Origin: Thioclava electrotropha
GTDB taxonomy: Bacteria > Pseudomonadota > Alphaproteobacteria > Rhodobacterales > Rhodobacteraceae
DNA length: 64,000 nucleotides
Assembly: GCF_002085925.2 (NCBI RefSeq)
Contig: NZ_CP053563.1
Location: 1-64,000, forward strand
Direction: 5' to 3'
Shown here: positions 9,905 to 17,682 of the stretch, piece by piece
Numbering within the stretch: the stretch's first letter is position 1
Layout: every line of letters begins with the position of its first letter
Made by a program: the position numbers and the translations under genes
The notes under the pieces: generated by a model
What the model saw: only the letters and a program-made list of their open reading frames with translations
The model's database searches: none
What the model was told of the DNA's origin: nothing

Positions 9905-9912
9905 GGAGCGTC

Positions 9913-10500
9913 CTAGTTGAGCGCGGGCGTATCGCTTCCCAGCCCGGACTTGCTGGACAGATCGATGGCGGAGGGATGTTTCCAGTACCGGTTACCGCTC
10001 TGGGGCATGAAAAGGTCGCGCGGATCCGAGATCATCGCGGCGAGATTGCCGGCGACGGCACAATTTGAATTCACCCTGCACTCGCTACGATCAACGTTGA
10101 TCCCGATTATATGGGCGATCCGGACGATTCCATGCGATCCAACCGGGTCGGAAGCGTCAGACGGCATCACTCGCAACGCGCCGTGAGTATCCCCGATGAG
10201 ATTCCGCAAGGTTGCGCTGCGTTGTCGATCGACCTGTGCGTTGCAGCCACGCGGGATTGAGGCGATCACGACATCCTTCTCGGGATGGGCGTTTCGCACA
10301 AGGAACCGGCTCAGTCTCTTCTGCTCCGCCTTCCCAATGCTGGCTGAACAGCGATCGACGAACGCGTAGCTGTGGACCTGTGTGGCTTCATCGGCGCTCA
10401 GCCGGTCTAGCGTGTGCTCCGTCGGCGGGGCGGCACATCCGGTGAGCAGTAGTCCGGAGAGAAACAATGGCATCGCGAAACGCAGGTTCATCTCGTTCAC
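9913..10500 (-). CDS. cpaD: CpaD family pilus lipoprotein
   Basis: A 195 aa protein with a lipoprotein signal (LFLSGLLLTGC, lipobox cysteine at about residue 22). Its C-terminal half matches the CpaD signature NSNCAVAGNLAAMISDPRDL. CpaD is an outer-membrane or periplasmic lipoprotein of the Tad/Cpa pilus that helps the secretin. The frame can start at a GTG at 10500 that overlaps the cpaC stop (GTGA), or at the ATG three codons later. Confidence 0.9.
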   Translation of the reverse strand: MNEMNLRFAMPLFLSGLLLTGCAAPPTEHTLDRLSADEATQVHSYAFVDRCSASIGKAEQKRLSRFLVRNAHPEKDVVIASIPRGCNAQVDRQRSATLRNLIGDTHGALRVMPSDASDPVGSHGIVRIAHIIGINVDRSECRVNSNCAVAGNLAAMISDPRDLFMPQSGNRYWKHPSAIDLSSKSGLGSDTPALN

Positions 10501-11882
10501 CGGTTCATCAGGAAGGTGGCACCGCTGCGACCGTTCGCACCGTTCAGCTTGACCAAGGGGCGTTCCATCTGACCCGTCGCCATCTGGGTGATGCCGTTGT
10601 CGACGGGACGCAACGTGTCGAGCGGCGTTGCGAGATTTTTTCGATCCGTCGGTCGTACGACATAGGGCGTCACGATTATGACCAATTCACTCTCACCTTT
10701 CTGGTAGGAAGAAGATCGGAACAACGCGCCGAGGATCGGGATCTTGCCCAGCCCGGGAAACTCGCTCAGCGTCTGCTGGCGGTTCGACCCGAACATCCCC
10801 GCGATAGCAAAGCTCTGGCCGCTGCCCAGTTCAACGGTGGTAGATGCCGAGCGCTCGGTAAAAGCTGGCGTGTTCGCCGTCGAATTTGCTGCATCGATCT
10901 GGCGCACGCTCGTGTCTAATTGGATCTGTATGCGGTTCTGTTTGAAGACAGTGGGCGTGAAATTCAGCTCGACGCCGATATTCTCGAACGAGACCCGTGT
11001 GTCTTCTTGCGTCGCACCGATCCGGATCGGTACTCGGCCACCGGCAAGGAATGTCGCCTTTTCCCCCGAGCGCGCCGTGAGATTTGGCTCCGATAGGATC
11101 GACGCGAGCCCCGACTCAGCTAGAGCATTGAGAGAAAGATTAAGGTTCCCACCGTTGAGTTTAACAGAGAGAGAATAGCCATTCGTTGACGATCCTGGCG
11201 CACCGATCGAACGGCGTCCGGACTGGACCGTACCACTCAACGAAATCCCGAGATCCTGCTGAACTTTGCGAGACACTTCGGCGATCGTGACCCGCAGGTT
11301 CACCTGCGACGGAGTGGTGAGCGTCAGATTATTTACGACGGTCGCGGCGTCCCCAGCGAGCTTGCCGACAACGTCTTCTGCTCTCCTCGCATCTTCTTCG
11401 GTATCGACCGTTCCGTTCAGGAAAACGGCGCCGTCCACAGTTGAGAGATGCACCGTATCAGTCTTCAGAGCGGCGCTTACCGCGGCCTGAATCCGGTCGA
11501 GGTAGAGATCGACATGAACTGTGCCCTTAACCAACGGCTTGTCGTCCTGTCCCAGGACATAGAGGTTGGTCGTCCCCAGACTGTGCCCCACGATATAGAT
11601 CGAGCGCGCCGATTGCAGGTCGATATCCGCGACCGCTGGGTTGGATAGGAAGACGGATTTCGCTGGTTGCTGCAGACGAATAAACTTCGCCTCTCCCACC
11701 TTGAGCGACAGAGTGCTTCCCTTGCCATCCCAAGTATCTTGCGCCTGCGCCGCCGGCACAAAAAGCAGAAGCAATAGGCATGCGGCGATCAAGACACCCC
11801 AGATGAGCCCCAATCGATCACCAGATGCCTGCAAGAACCTGAACTGGAAAAGCGGATGCATCTGGCGAAGGTTGTGGTTCAT
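10497..11882 (-). CDS. cpaC: CpaC/RcpA type secretin
   Basis: This is the outer-membrane secretin of the Tad pilus. The order of parts is a hydrophobic export signal ending AAQAQ, a pilus-assembly N-terminal domain (KVGEAKFIRLQQPAKSVFLS), a BON-like segment (VDGAVFLNGTVDTEEDARRA), and the secretin domain with NLRVTIAEVSRKVQQDLGIS, LSEPNLTARSGEKATFLAGG and GKIPILGALFRSS. All are characteristic of CpaC. The ATG at 11882 is preferred. A TTG at 11930 overlapping the hlyD-type stop (TTGA) gives a 16-residue longer product and would make the coupling tighter. It lies in the same operon as a type I secretion ATPase and adaptor, which is unusual. Confidence 0.9.
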   Translation of the reverse strand: MNHNLRQMHPLFQFRFLQASGDRLGLIWGVLIAACLLLLLFVPAAQAQDTWDGKGSTLSLKVGEAKFIRLQQPAKSVFLSNPAVADIDLQSARSIYIVGHSLGTTNLYVLGQDDKPLVKGTVHVDLYLDRIQAAVSAALKTDTVHLSTVDGAVFLNGTVDTEEDARRAEDVVGKLAGDAATVVNNLTLTTPSQVNLRVTIAEVSRKVQQDLGISLSGTVQSGRRSIGAPGSSTNGYSLSVKLNGGNLNLSLNALAESGLASILSEPNLTARSGEKATFLAGGRVPIRIGATQEDTRVSFENIGVELNFTPTVFKQNRIQIQLDTSVRQIDAANSTANTPAFTERSASTTVELGSGQSFAIAGMFGSNRQQTLSEFPGLGKIPILGALFRSSSYQKGESELVIIVTPYVVRPTDRKNLATPLDTLRPVDNGITQMATGQMERPLVKLNGANGRSGATFLMNR

Positions 11883-11926
11883 GATTTTCAGTAGCCGTCC
11901 TGTCGAAAGATAGGGGAAAACGTGTC

Positions 11927-13099
11927 TCAACGAAGCTGCGCCCTTAGAAGCGGTCGCATTAGGTAGCTGAGTACCGACCGCTGCCCGCTCTTGATGTCGA
12001 CCTGCGCGACCATACCGGGTCGGATCGGATAGGTCTGGTCGCCACGCTCGAGGTAATTGCGGTCTGTCTTGACCATGACCTTGTAGTATTCCTGCTCGCC
12101 GGTCTGGGTCTTCTCCTGCACAGTATCCTCAGAAATCTGCGTCACCGTTCCCTTCAGGTCACCGTAGACCGTGTAGTCGTAGGCCGTAATCTTGACGCTC
12201 GCAGGCATGCCCGGTGCAATGAAGGCCACGTCGCGCGGGCGCACCCGCGTCTCGATCAGCAATTGGTCGTCGATCGGGGTAACTTCCATGATCGCCTGCC
12301 CCGGCTGCACCACCCCACCGAGAGTCGTGATGTTGATGTTGTTCACGCGGCCTGCGACCGGGGAACGGATATCCGTTCGCTTGAACTGATCTTCCTTCTG
12401 GATGATGCCCTCTTTTAGAGACGCGAGTTTCGCCTTGCGATCGGCAAGGTCCTTGTAGGCGTCCTGAACGTAGCTGTTACGTGTCTCGGTTTCCTTGCCC
12501 ACTAGCGTCGCCTTCTGCTGTTCGAGCTTGAGCAGGTCGATCTGGCTCACGGATTGGTCCTTGGTCAGGGGCTGAGTGATATCGATCTGTTTCTGTATCG
12601 TCGCCTCTTCATCACGAATGGCCTTAAGCGATTGCTCGAGCTTCTCGCGCCGAGCCTTGAACAGCTTCTCTTCGGTTGCCTCGATCTCTGACATTTTCGC
12701 CGGGAACCCGATATCGGGCTTTTCCAGGACCTCCGCCTGCAGACGCGCGATCTCTGCCTCAAGCACTTCCATCTCGGACTTCGTCTGCAGGTAGTCCGAG
12801 CGCGCCTGCGTCGGATCCATTTTCACCAGGATCTGTCCCGGCTTCACCAAATCGCCCTCATGCACCATTAGCTTCGAGATGATCCCGCCTTCCAGTGACT
12901 GGATCGACTGCAACCGGCTGAGCGGCACCACACGACCATCCCCGCGTGTCACCTCATCGATCTGGGCAAAGCCAGCCCAGATCAGTGCTATGAGCACGCA
13001 GCCCGCCACGAGCCGGATCGTGTTGCGCGCGACTTTCAGGGTCTGCCGGCGATGCGTACCGTCGATGAAGCTCGGGTCGATTGCGCTGGAACTGCTCAT
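11927..13099 (-). CDS. HlyD family type I secretion adaptor (LapC-like)
   Basis: A 390 aa periplasmic adaptor with one N-terminal membrane helix (about residues 27-45), a first lipoyl-like half (GGIISKLMVHEGDLVKPGQI), a long alpha-helical hairpin (about 95-230), the second half (RSPVAGRVNNINITTLGGVV) and a C-terminal beta-barrel domain (RPGMVAQVDIKSGQRSVLSY). Proteins of this type bridge the inner-membrane ABC exporter and the TolC-like channel. The start codon overlaps the exporter stop (ATGA), so the two are coupled. Confidence 0.93.
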   Translation of the reverse strand: MSSSSAIDPSFIDGTHRRQTLKVARNTIRLVAGCVLIALIWAGFAQIDEVTRGDGRVVPLSRLQSIQSLEGGIISKLMVHEGDLVKPGQILVKMDPTQARSDYLQTKSEMEVLEAEIARLQAEVLEKPDIGFPAKMSEIEATEEKLFKARREKLEQSLKAIRDEEATIQKQIDITQPLTKDQSVSQIDLLKLEQQKATLVGKETETRNSYVQDAYKDLADRKAKLASLKEGIIQKEDQFKRTDIRSPVAGRVNNINITTLGGVVQPGQAIMEVTPIDDQLLIETRVRPRDVAFIAPGMPASVKITAYDYTVYGDLKGTVTQISEDTVQEKTQTGEQEYYKVMVKTDRNYLERGDQTYPIRPGMVAQVDIKSGQRSVLSYLMRPLLRAQLR

Positions 13100-15222
13100 T
13101 TCACTGCCTTCACCTGATTGGCTTGGCCGCGCGCCGCGATCTCGTAAATCTGGCCGAGCGTGCCGTCATGGGCGATCCTCCCGTCCTTGAGGATCACGGC
13201 GCGATCGACCAACGACAGCAGCTCCTTGCGGTGCGTCGCGATGATCGTGGTGCGCCCTTTCAACCATGCCTGGAGATGCTCGATCACGTGACGCTCCGTG
13301 TTCTGATCAAAGGAGGCGGTCGGCTCGTCCAGAAGCACGACGCGTGGATCCTGCAGAAGTACACGTGCCAGCCCGATTGCCTGACGTTGACCACCCGAGA
13401 CGTTAGAATTGCCATGGATCTGCAAATCCAGACCGCGCACGTGACGGCGAACGAACACGCCAAGCCCCACGGCATCGAGCGCCGAAAGCAGATCCTCGTC
13501 GCTGTGCAGACCGTGATCGAGGAGAAGGTTGTCACGCAGCGTTCCTTGGAAAAGAGCCACGCTCTGCGGCAGGTACCCGATCTGTCGACGCCGATCGATC
13601 GGATCGATCTGGCTCAGCGCGAGGTTATCAAGCAGAAGGCTTCCCGACTGGGGCTCGAGATATCCGGCGAGTACGCGCAGCAACGTCGACTTGCCCGCAC
13701 CGTTGCCGCCAAGCAGCGCGATATGCTCCCCCGGCTCAACCGTCATCTTGCCCATATTGAGGACCGGTTGCGCCTCCGGATCGTGGCGGAACTGTAGATC
13801 GGCGAGACCGAAACCTCCCGAAATTTCGGAAGCACGGACGAAGCTGCGCTCCACAGGGCGCTCCGTCGGCATCTCCATAATCGCATCGAGCCCTTCAAGC
13901 GCGGCGCGCACGTTCTGCCAGCGCGCCAGAAGCCCGGCGACCTGTCCCATCGGTCGCAGTGCGCGCCCCGAAAGCAAGGTGCAAGCAATCAGAGCCCCGA
14001 CGGTCATCGCCCCGCCACTGACCCGGTAAACGCCCACGATGACCACACCGGCATAAGCGAATTGCTGAACCGACGACACGAATTGCGAGATCAGCGTCGT
14101 CAGTTCCCTGTTGCGGATCGAAGAGGCCGCGATGGTTTCCGACAACTGCCCATAGGCGCGCTGCAAACGGGTCTCCGCGCGCGCAGCTTTGACCGTCTCG
14201 AGGTTCGAAACGGTCTCCAGAAGAAGTCCGTTCAGAGCGGAAGCCTCGCGCGCATTTTCACGTGACGCTTTCGCAAGGCGCTTTTGCAATGCGATACCTG
14301 GAAAAACGATTGCCACAGCACCGAAAACCGTGACAAGCGCCACGGGACCGCCAATGAAGGCAATGATCGCAATAAAGATGAACACGAAGGGCAAATCGCT
14401 GACAGCGGCCACCGTCCCCGAGGTAAAGAACTCGCGCACCGTCGCAAATTCACGGACCTGGTTGGCGAAGACGCCTGTCGATTTCGGCTGATGGGACAGG
14501 CGCAGGTTGGTGACCTGCTCGAACAGCTTCGCCGAAAGCTGAAGATCCAGATCGCGGCCGGAAACGTCGATCAGCTTCGCCCGCATGACCCGCAACGCCC
14601 ATTCGAGGCAGATTGCGAGACCGACACCGCTTGCGAGGATCCAAAGTGTATCGAACGCCCCACTCGGTACCACGCGGTCATAGACCTGCATCGAGAACAG
14701 CGAGGTGCCCACCGCCAACAGGTTCGCCACGAGAGCCGCGAGGATCACATCCCGATAGAGGATGGCATTGCCAAGCACCGGGCCAAGAATCCAGTGATGC
14801 TTGTCCTGTACCTTCTCACCCAGCCGGTCGGAAAGCACATCGACCGGTCGCGAGAAGAGGGCCATCCCCGCATAGCGGTTTTCCAGCTCTGCGCGCGCGA
14901 TTTCGAGCCGTCCTCCCCCACTCTCGGGGGCGATGACAATCGCCTGATCCGCTTCTAGTTCCTCAAGGACCAGCGTCTGGCCGTCCTCAAGAAACAGCAG
15001 CACCGGAAGCGAGGAAAGCGGAATCTCGTCGAGCGCCACGCGCGCGATGCGGCAACTCATGTTGACCCGGCGCAACGCAACAGCGGCATCCGCTGCTTTG
15101 AGCCCTTGGCCAAGCTTGATGAGACCGTCGGTTAGACGTTTCGCATGCGCCTGTATCCCATTGAGGCGGCACAGCTCGACGAGACCGAGGACAAGCGGGT
15201 CTTGGCTTTGCGCATTCGTCAT
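13096..15222 (-). CDS. Type I secretion ABC transporter (LapB-like)
   Basis: This 708 aa half-transporter has three parts: an N-terminal C39-peptidase-like domain (about 1-130) that lacks the catalytic cysteine, as in adhesin and RTX exporters; a six-helix membrane domain (about 155-440); and an ATPase domain. The ATPase shows Walker A GGNGAGKSTLLRVL, signature NVSGGQRQAIGLARVL and Walker B VVLLDEPTASFD. Exporters of this subtype (TIGR03375-like) usually secrete large adhesins. The likely clients here are the two BapA-prefix proteins encoded upstream. It is the first gene of the operon ABC transporter-hlyD-cpaC-cpaD-tadE. Confidence 0.93.
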   Translation of the reverse strand: MTNAQSQDPLVLGLVELCRLNGIQAHAKRLTDGLIKLGQGLKAADAAVALRRVNMSCRIARVALDEIPLSSLPVLLFLEDGQTLVLEELEADQAIVIAPESGGGRLEIARAELENRYAGMALFSRPVDVLSDRLGEKVQDKHHWILGPVLGNAILYRDVILAALVANLLAVGTSLFSMQVYDRVVPSGAFDTLWILASGVGLAICLEWALRVMRAKLIDVSGRDLDLQLSAKLFEQVTNLRLSHQPKSTGVFANQVREFATVREFFTSGTVAAVSDLPFVFIFIAIIAFIGGPVALVTVFGAVAIVFPGIALQKRLAKASRENAREASALNGLLLETVSNLETVKAARAETRLQRAYGQLSETIAASSIRNRELTTLISQFVSSVQQFAYAGVVIVGVYRVSGGAMTVGALIACTLLSGRALRPMGQVAGLLARWQNVRAALEGLDAIMEMPTERPVERSFVRASEISGGFGLADLQFRHDPEAQPVLNMGKMTVEPGEHIALLGGNGAGKSTLLRVLAGYLEPQSGSLLLDNLALSQIDPIDRRRQIGYLPQSVALFQGTLRDNLLLDHGLHSDEDLLSALDAVGLGVFVRRHVRGLDLQIHGNSNVSGGQRQAIGLARVLLQDPRVVLLDEPTASFDQNTERHVIEHLQAWLKGRTTIIATHRKELLSLVDRAVILKDGRIAHDGTLGQIYEIAARGQANQVKAVK

Positions 15223-15240
15223 GGTGCACCCCCATCAATC

Positions 15241-15252
15241 CTAAAGTATGTG
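15241..15252 (-). promoter_or_regulatory. AAAGTAT motif before the ABC exporter operon
   Basis: The plus strand reads CTAAAGTATGTG; read in the direction of the downstream genes it is CACATACTTTAG. It sits 19 bases from the exporter ATG in the short gap after tolC, next to an AT-rich stretch (15253-15290) that could hold a promoter. It matches related sites before the flp and Gly-Asp repeat genes. Confidence 0.4.
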
Positions 15253-15264
15253 CTTTATATTCTT

Positions 15265-16563
15265 TTATCTTTTGTTTGTGGCAATTATAAGGGAGCCAAG
15301 CATACCTATAGAGTGAGCTGCCTCGTATTCTGTCTGAAGCCTTTGATTGTAGGTATCGAGTTGGTCGATCTGTGCGTCGTAGAAGTCTCGCGCGGAGGTT
15401 AGCACCTCAACGAGCTTGCGCTTGCCGCCACTGAATTGCTGCTCATAACTCTGCCGCACCTTCTGCGCCTGCTGAAGCTGACGGGACTGGGCATCTTCGG
15501 TTTTTGCCAGCGAAGCGACCTGCTGCACGTAGGTGCGCAGCTGGTTCTGCAACTTCCGTTCGACCGCGAGCTGGGAGGATTTCGCCGCGGTCAGATCCTG
15601 TTGTGCCGCCTGGGTAGCACGCCCACTCAGATCGCTGGCGTCAAAATCGAGCGAGGTGGTCAGACCAATTGATGCCGACCGGCTACGCCCATTATTGAGT
15701 TCTTGCAAACCCCGGGCCTTCAGCACGATCTTGGGCTTACGGGCTGCTTTCGCCTTCTTCACGTTTGCCCGTGCGATCGCGACATCCGCCTGCGCCGAAA
15801 GGTAATCGGGAGCTTCGATAGTCGCGGTGATCATCTCTGCACTTGACTTGAAGCGATCGGTGACCCGCAGGTCAGGCGGTGTCCTGAGAGTCGTGACCGG
15901 ATGTCCGATATAGAATTCGAGCTGCGCCAGCGCGGTCTGGCGATCAGCTTCGAGTTGAGCGATCTGGTCCTCCGCGCGGGCCACTTCCAACCGGGCCCGA
16001 GCGATCTCGGAACTGTCCGCGACCCCCCCGGCAACCCGGCGATGCGAAACCCCCTCGATCCGTCTCGCGAAAGTCAGATAATCCTGCGTCTTCTGCAGCT
16101 TGCGATTGTCGATCGCAACGGCGATGAACAATTGCGACACGTCGAATGCGAGGTCTTCCACTGAACTCTTGAGCTTGGTAACGGCCTTGACCCGCTCCTG
16201 TGAAGCACTCTCGATATTACTACGCGCATAGCCCCAGTCGAACAGTACCTGGCTGAGCGTCAGGGACACGGTCGGGATGTTCGCACCAGCGGAAGAGGTA
16301 TCTCCCGCGAACTGAAAGGACGGCTTAAGTGCATCCTTTGCCGTCTTGATGTCGGTCGTCTTGCGCGCCACCTTCTGACGCATCGATGCCACAGACGCAT
16401 CCCGGTTCGTCGCGATCTGGAGCGCCTGCTGCAGCGACAGGGACTGTGCGTGAATTGGTGGGGCCATGAACAGGAATACACCGAGTCCGGCCGCAATCAG
16501 TCCGGCACGGGTGCGCATCGTCGACGCGATCGAACTTTGGAAAACCGCGCTGCGCATATTCAT
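15265..16563 (-). CDS. TolC family outer membrane channel (type I secretion)
   Basis: A 432 aa protein with a signal peptide ending IHAQS, then two TolC repeats made of long helices and beta strands. Typical pieces are LSLQQALQIATNRDASVASM at the N-terminus of the mature protein, SLTLSQVLFDWGYARSNIES, and the second-repeat SIGLTTSLDFDASDLS. It is the outer-membrane duct for the adjacent exporter and adaptor. Its start codon overlaps the stop of the upstream BapA-prefix gene by four bases (ATGA), which couples a probable substrate to the channel. Confidence 0.9.
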   Translation of the reverse strand: MNMRSAVFQSSIASTMRTRAGLIAAGLGVFLFMAPPIHAQSLSLQQALQIATNRDASVASMRQKVARKTTDIKTAKDALKPSFQFAGDTSSAGANIPTVSLTLSQVLFDWGYARSNIESASQERVKAVTKLKSSVEDLAFDVSQLFIAVAIDNRKLQKTQDYLTFARRIEGVSHRRVAGGVADSSEIARARLEVARAEDQIAQLEADRQTALAQLEFYIGHPVTTLRTPPDLRVTDRFKSSAEMITATIEAPDYLSAQADVAIARANVKKAKAARKPKIVLKARGLQELNNGRSRSASIGLTTSLDFDASDLSGRATQAAQQDLTAAKSSQLAVERKLQNQLRTYVQQVASLAKTEDAQSRQLQQAQKVRQSYEQQFSGGKRKLVEVLTSARDFYDAQIDQLDTYNQRLQTEYEAAHSIGMLGSLIIATNKR

Positions 16564-17471
16564 GCACCGGTCGGGTCAAGAAGGTCCAGAAGGTAGGCGT
16601 CGCCGGCCGAGCTGGCGGCGTTCATACCACCGCCCAGAAGATCAGTGCTTCCCGAGCTGTCAGCAAGCATCCCCCCTGACAGGTCCCCTCCTGAGGGAGC
16701 CAGCCCGAGAAAATCTGCGACCGCAAGCACGGTCTCAGAAACCGGGCCCGAGCTGCCGGTCGCATCGGTGGAGCCGGTCCCATCTGTCGGGCTCGTACTG
16801 CCGCTCGGGTCCGTCGCATCGGTCGGCGTTGTCGGGGTACTGCTATCCGAGGCATGGTCACCACCGGCCGGGACCGTCGAATCTGCCTGGCCCGCCGTGT
16901 CTTTCGGATCCGTATGATTGCCCCCGGAGCCCCCGCCACTGTCGAAACCGCTGACAGCAGCGACCGCAATCGGCGCGGATGCGAGCCCGAAGATCATCTG
17001 ATCGCTCGGAATACCGAAGCCATCCCAACCGCCACCATCGGCATTATCCGCCAAGGACGTATCGGAACCGTCATCCGTCGCGCCACCCGTCGGAGCAGTC
17101 AAATCGCCATGTGAGGGATCCATCGCCCCCGGTGTCTCACTATCGACCGTCTTTTCGAGGGGAATCTCTCCGCTGTCGGGAATCTGCGGCTCGGGTGCCA
17201 GCATGCCCGACACTTCCGTGGGTCCATTGGGCGTAATGTCGAGGCGACTGTAACCCCCCTCCGGTCCCAAGACGAAAAAGTTCCGGACAGTGACTTCCTG
17301 ACCATCCAGCAGAGTGATCTGCAGGTCGGAACTTGCTTTCTCGTAATAGGCGATTCCCGGGGCACTCTTCCCGAAATAGATATGTGATGGCGTTCTGAGC
17401 GAGACCTCATTTCCATATGTCCGTTGAGGGGTTTCGCTCTCATTGGACATAGTGAAGATTTCGACCGCCAT
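16560..17471 (-). CDS. BapA-prefix-like domain protein, Ser/Thr/Gly/Asp-rich
   Basis: This is a 303 aa acidic protein. The N-terminal 85 residues contain DLQITLLDGQEVTVRNFFVL followed by SRLDITPNG, matching the prefix domain found at the start of BapA/LapA-type adhesins. The remainder is low-complexity and rich in Gly, Ser, Thr and Asp (about 100-270), with a hydrophobic patch IFGLASAPIAVAAV near residue 165. The C-terminus AYLLDLLDPTGA could act as a type I secretion signal. It lacks the long repeats of true LapA proteins. The ATG at 17471 has AGGG seven bases upstream. It is coupled to tolC. A role as a small secreted adhesin or partner of the Gly-Asp repeat protein is inference. Confidence 0.7.
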   Translation of the reverse strand: MAVEIFTMSNESETPQRTYGNEVSLRTPSHIYFGKSAPGIAYYEKASSDLQITLLDGQEVTVRNFFVLGPEGGYSRLDITPNGPTEVSGMLAPEPQIPDSGEIPLEKTVDSETPGAMDPSHGDLTAPTGGATDDGSDTSLADNADGGGWDGFGIPSDQMIFGLASAPIAVAAVSGFDSGGGSGGNHTDPKDTAGQADSTVPAGGDHASDSSTPTTPTDATDPSGSTSPTDGTGSTDATGSSGPVSETVLAVADFLGLAPSGGDLSGGMLADSSGSTDLLGGGMNAASSAGDAYLLDLLDPTGA

Positions 17472-17537
17472 CGGATAACCCTGCAGCTTTGAGACAAACG
17501 TTCGGAAGCGTTAGCACCAGTTTTGATGCATTTCAAA

Positions 17538-17549
17538 CTAAAGTATTGC
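17538..17549 (-). promoter_or_regulatory. AAAGTAT motif with a partial inverted partner
   Basis: The plus strand shows CTAAAGTATTGC, and 15 bases later CGCAAGATACTT. The two form an imperfect inverted repeat (AAGTATTGCG against CGCAAGATACTT). They lie upstream of the BapA-prefix gene that starts at 17471 and belong to the same motif family as four other sites in the locus. Confidence 0.4.
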
Positions 17550-17682
17550 GACACAATGCGCGCAAGATACTTAAAGATGTTTGCATAGTGCTTTGGTGAA
17601 GCGCCGCAACTCCAGCGACAAACGTCGCGGAATTGAAGCCCTCCCGGCGACCAACATGAATCGCCGGGAAGGGAGTGCGTCG

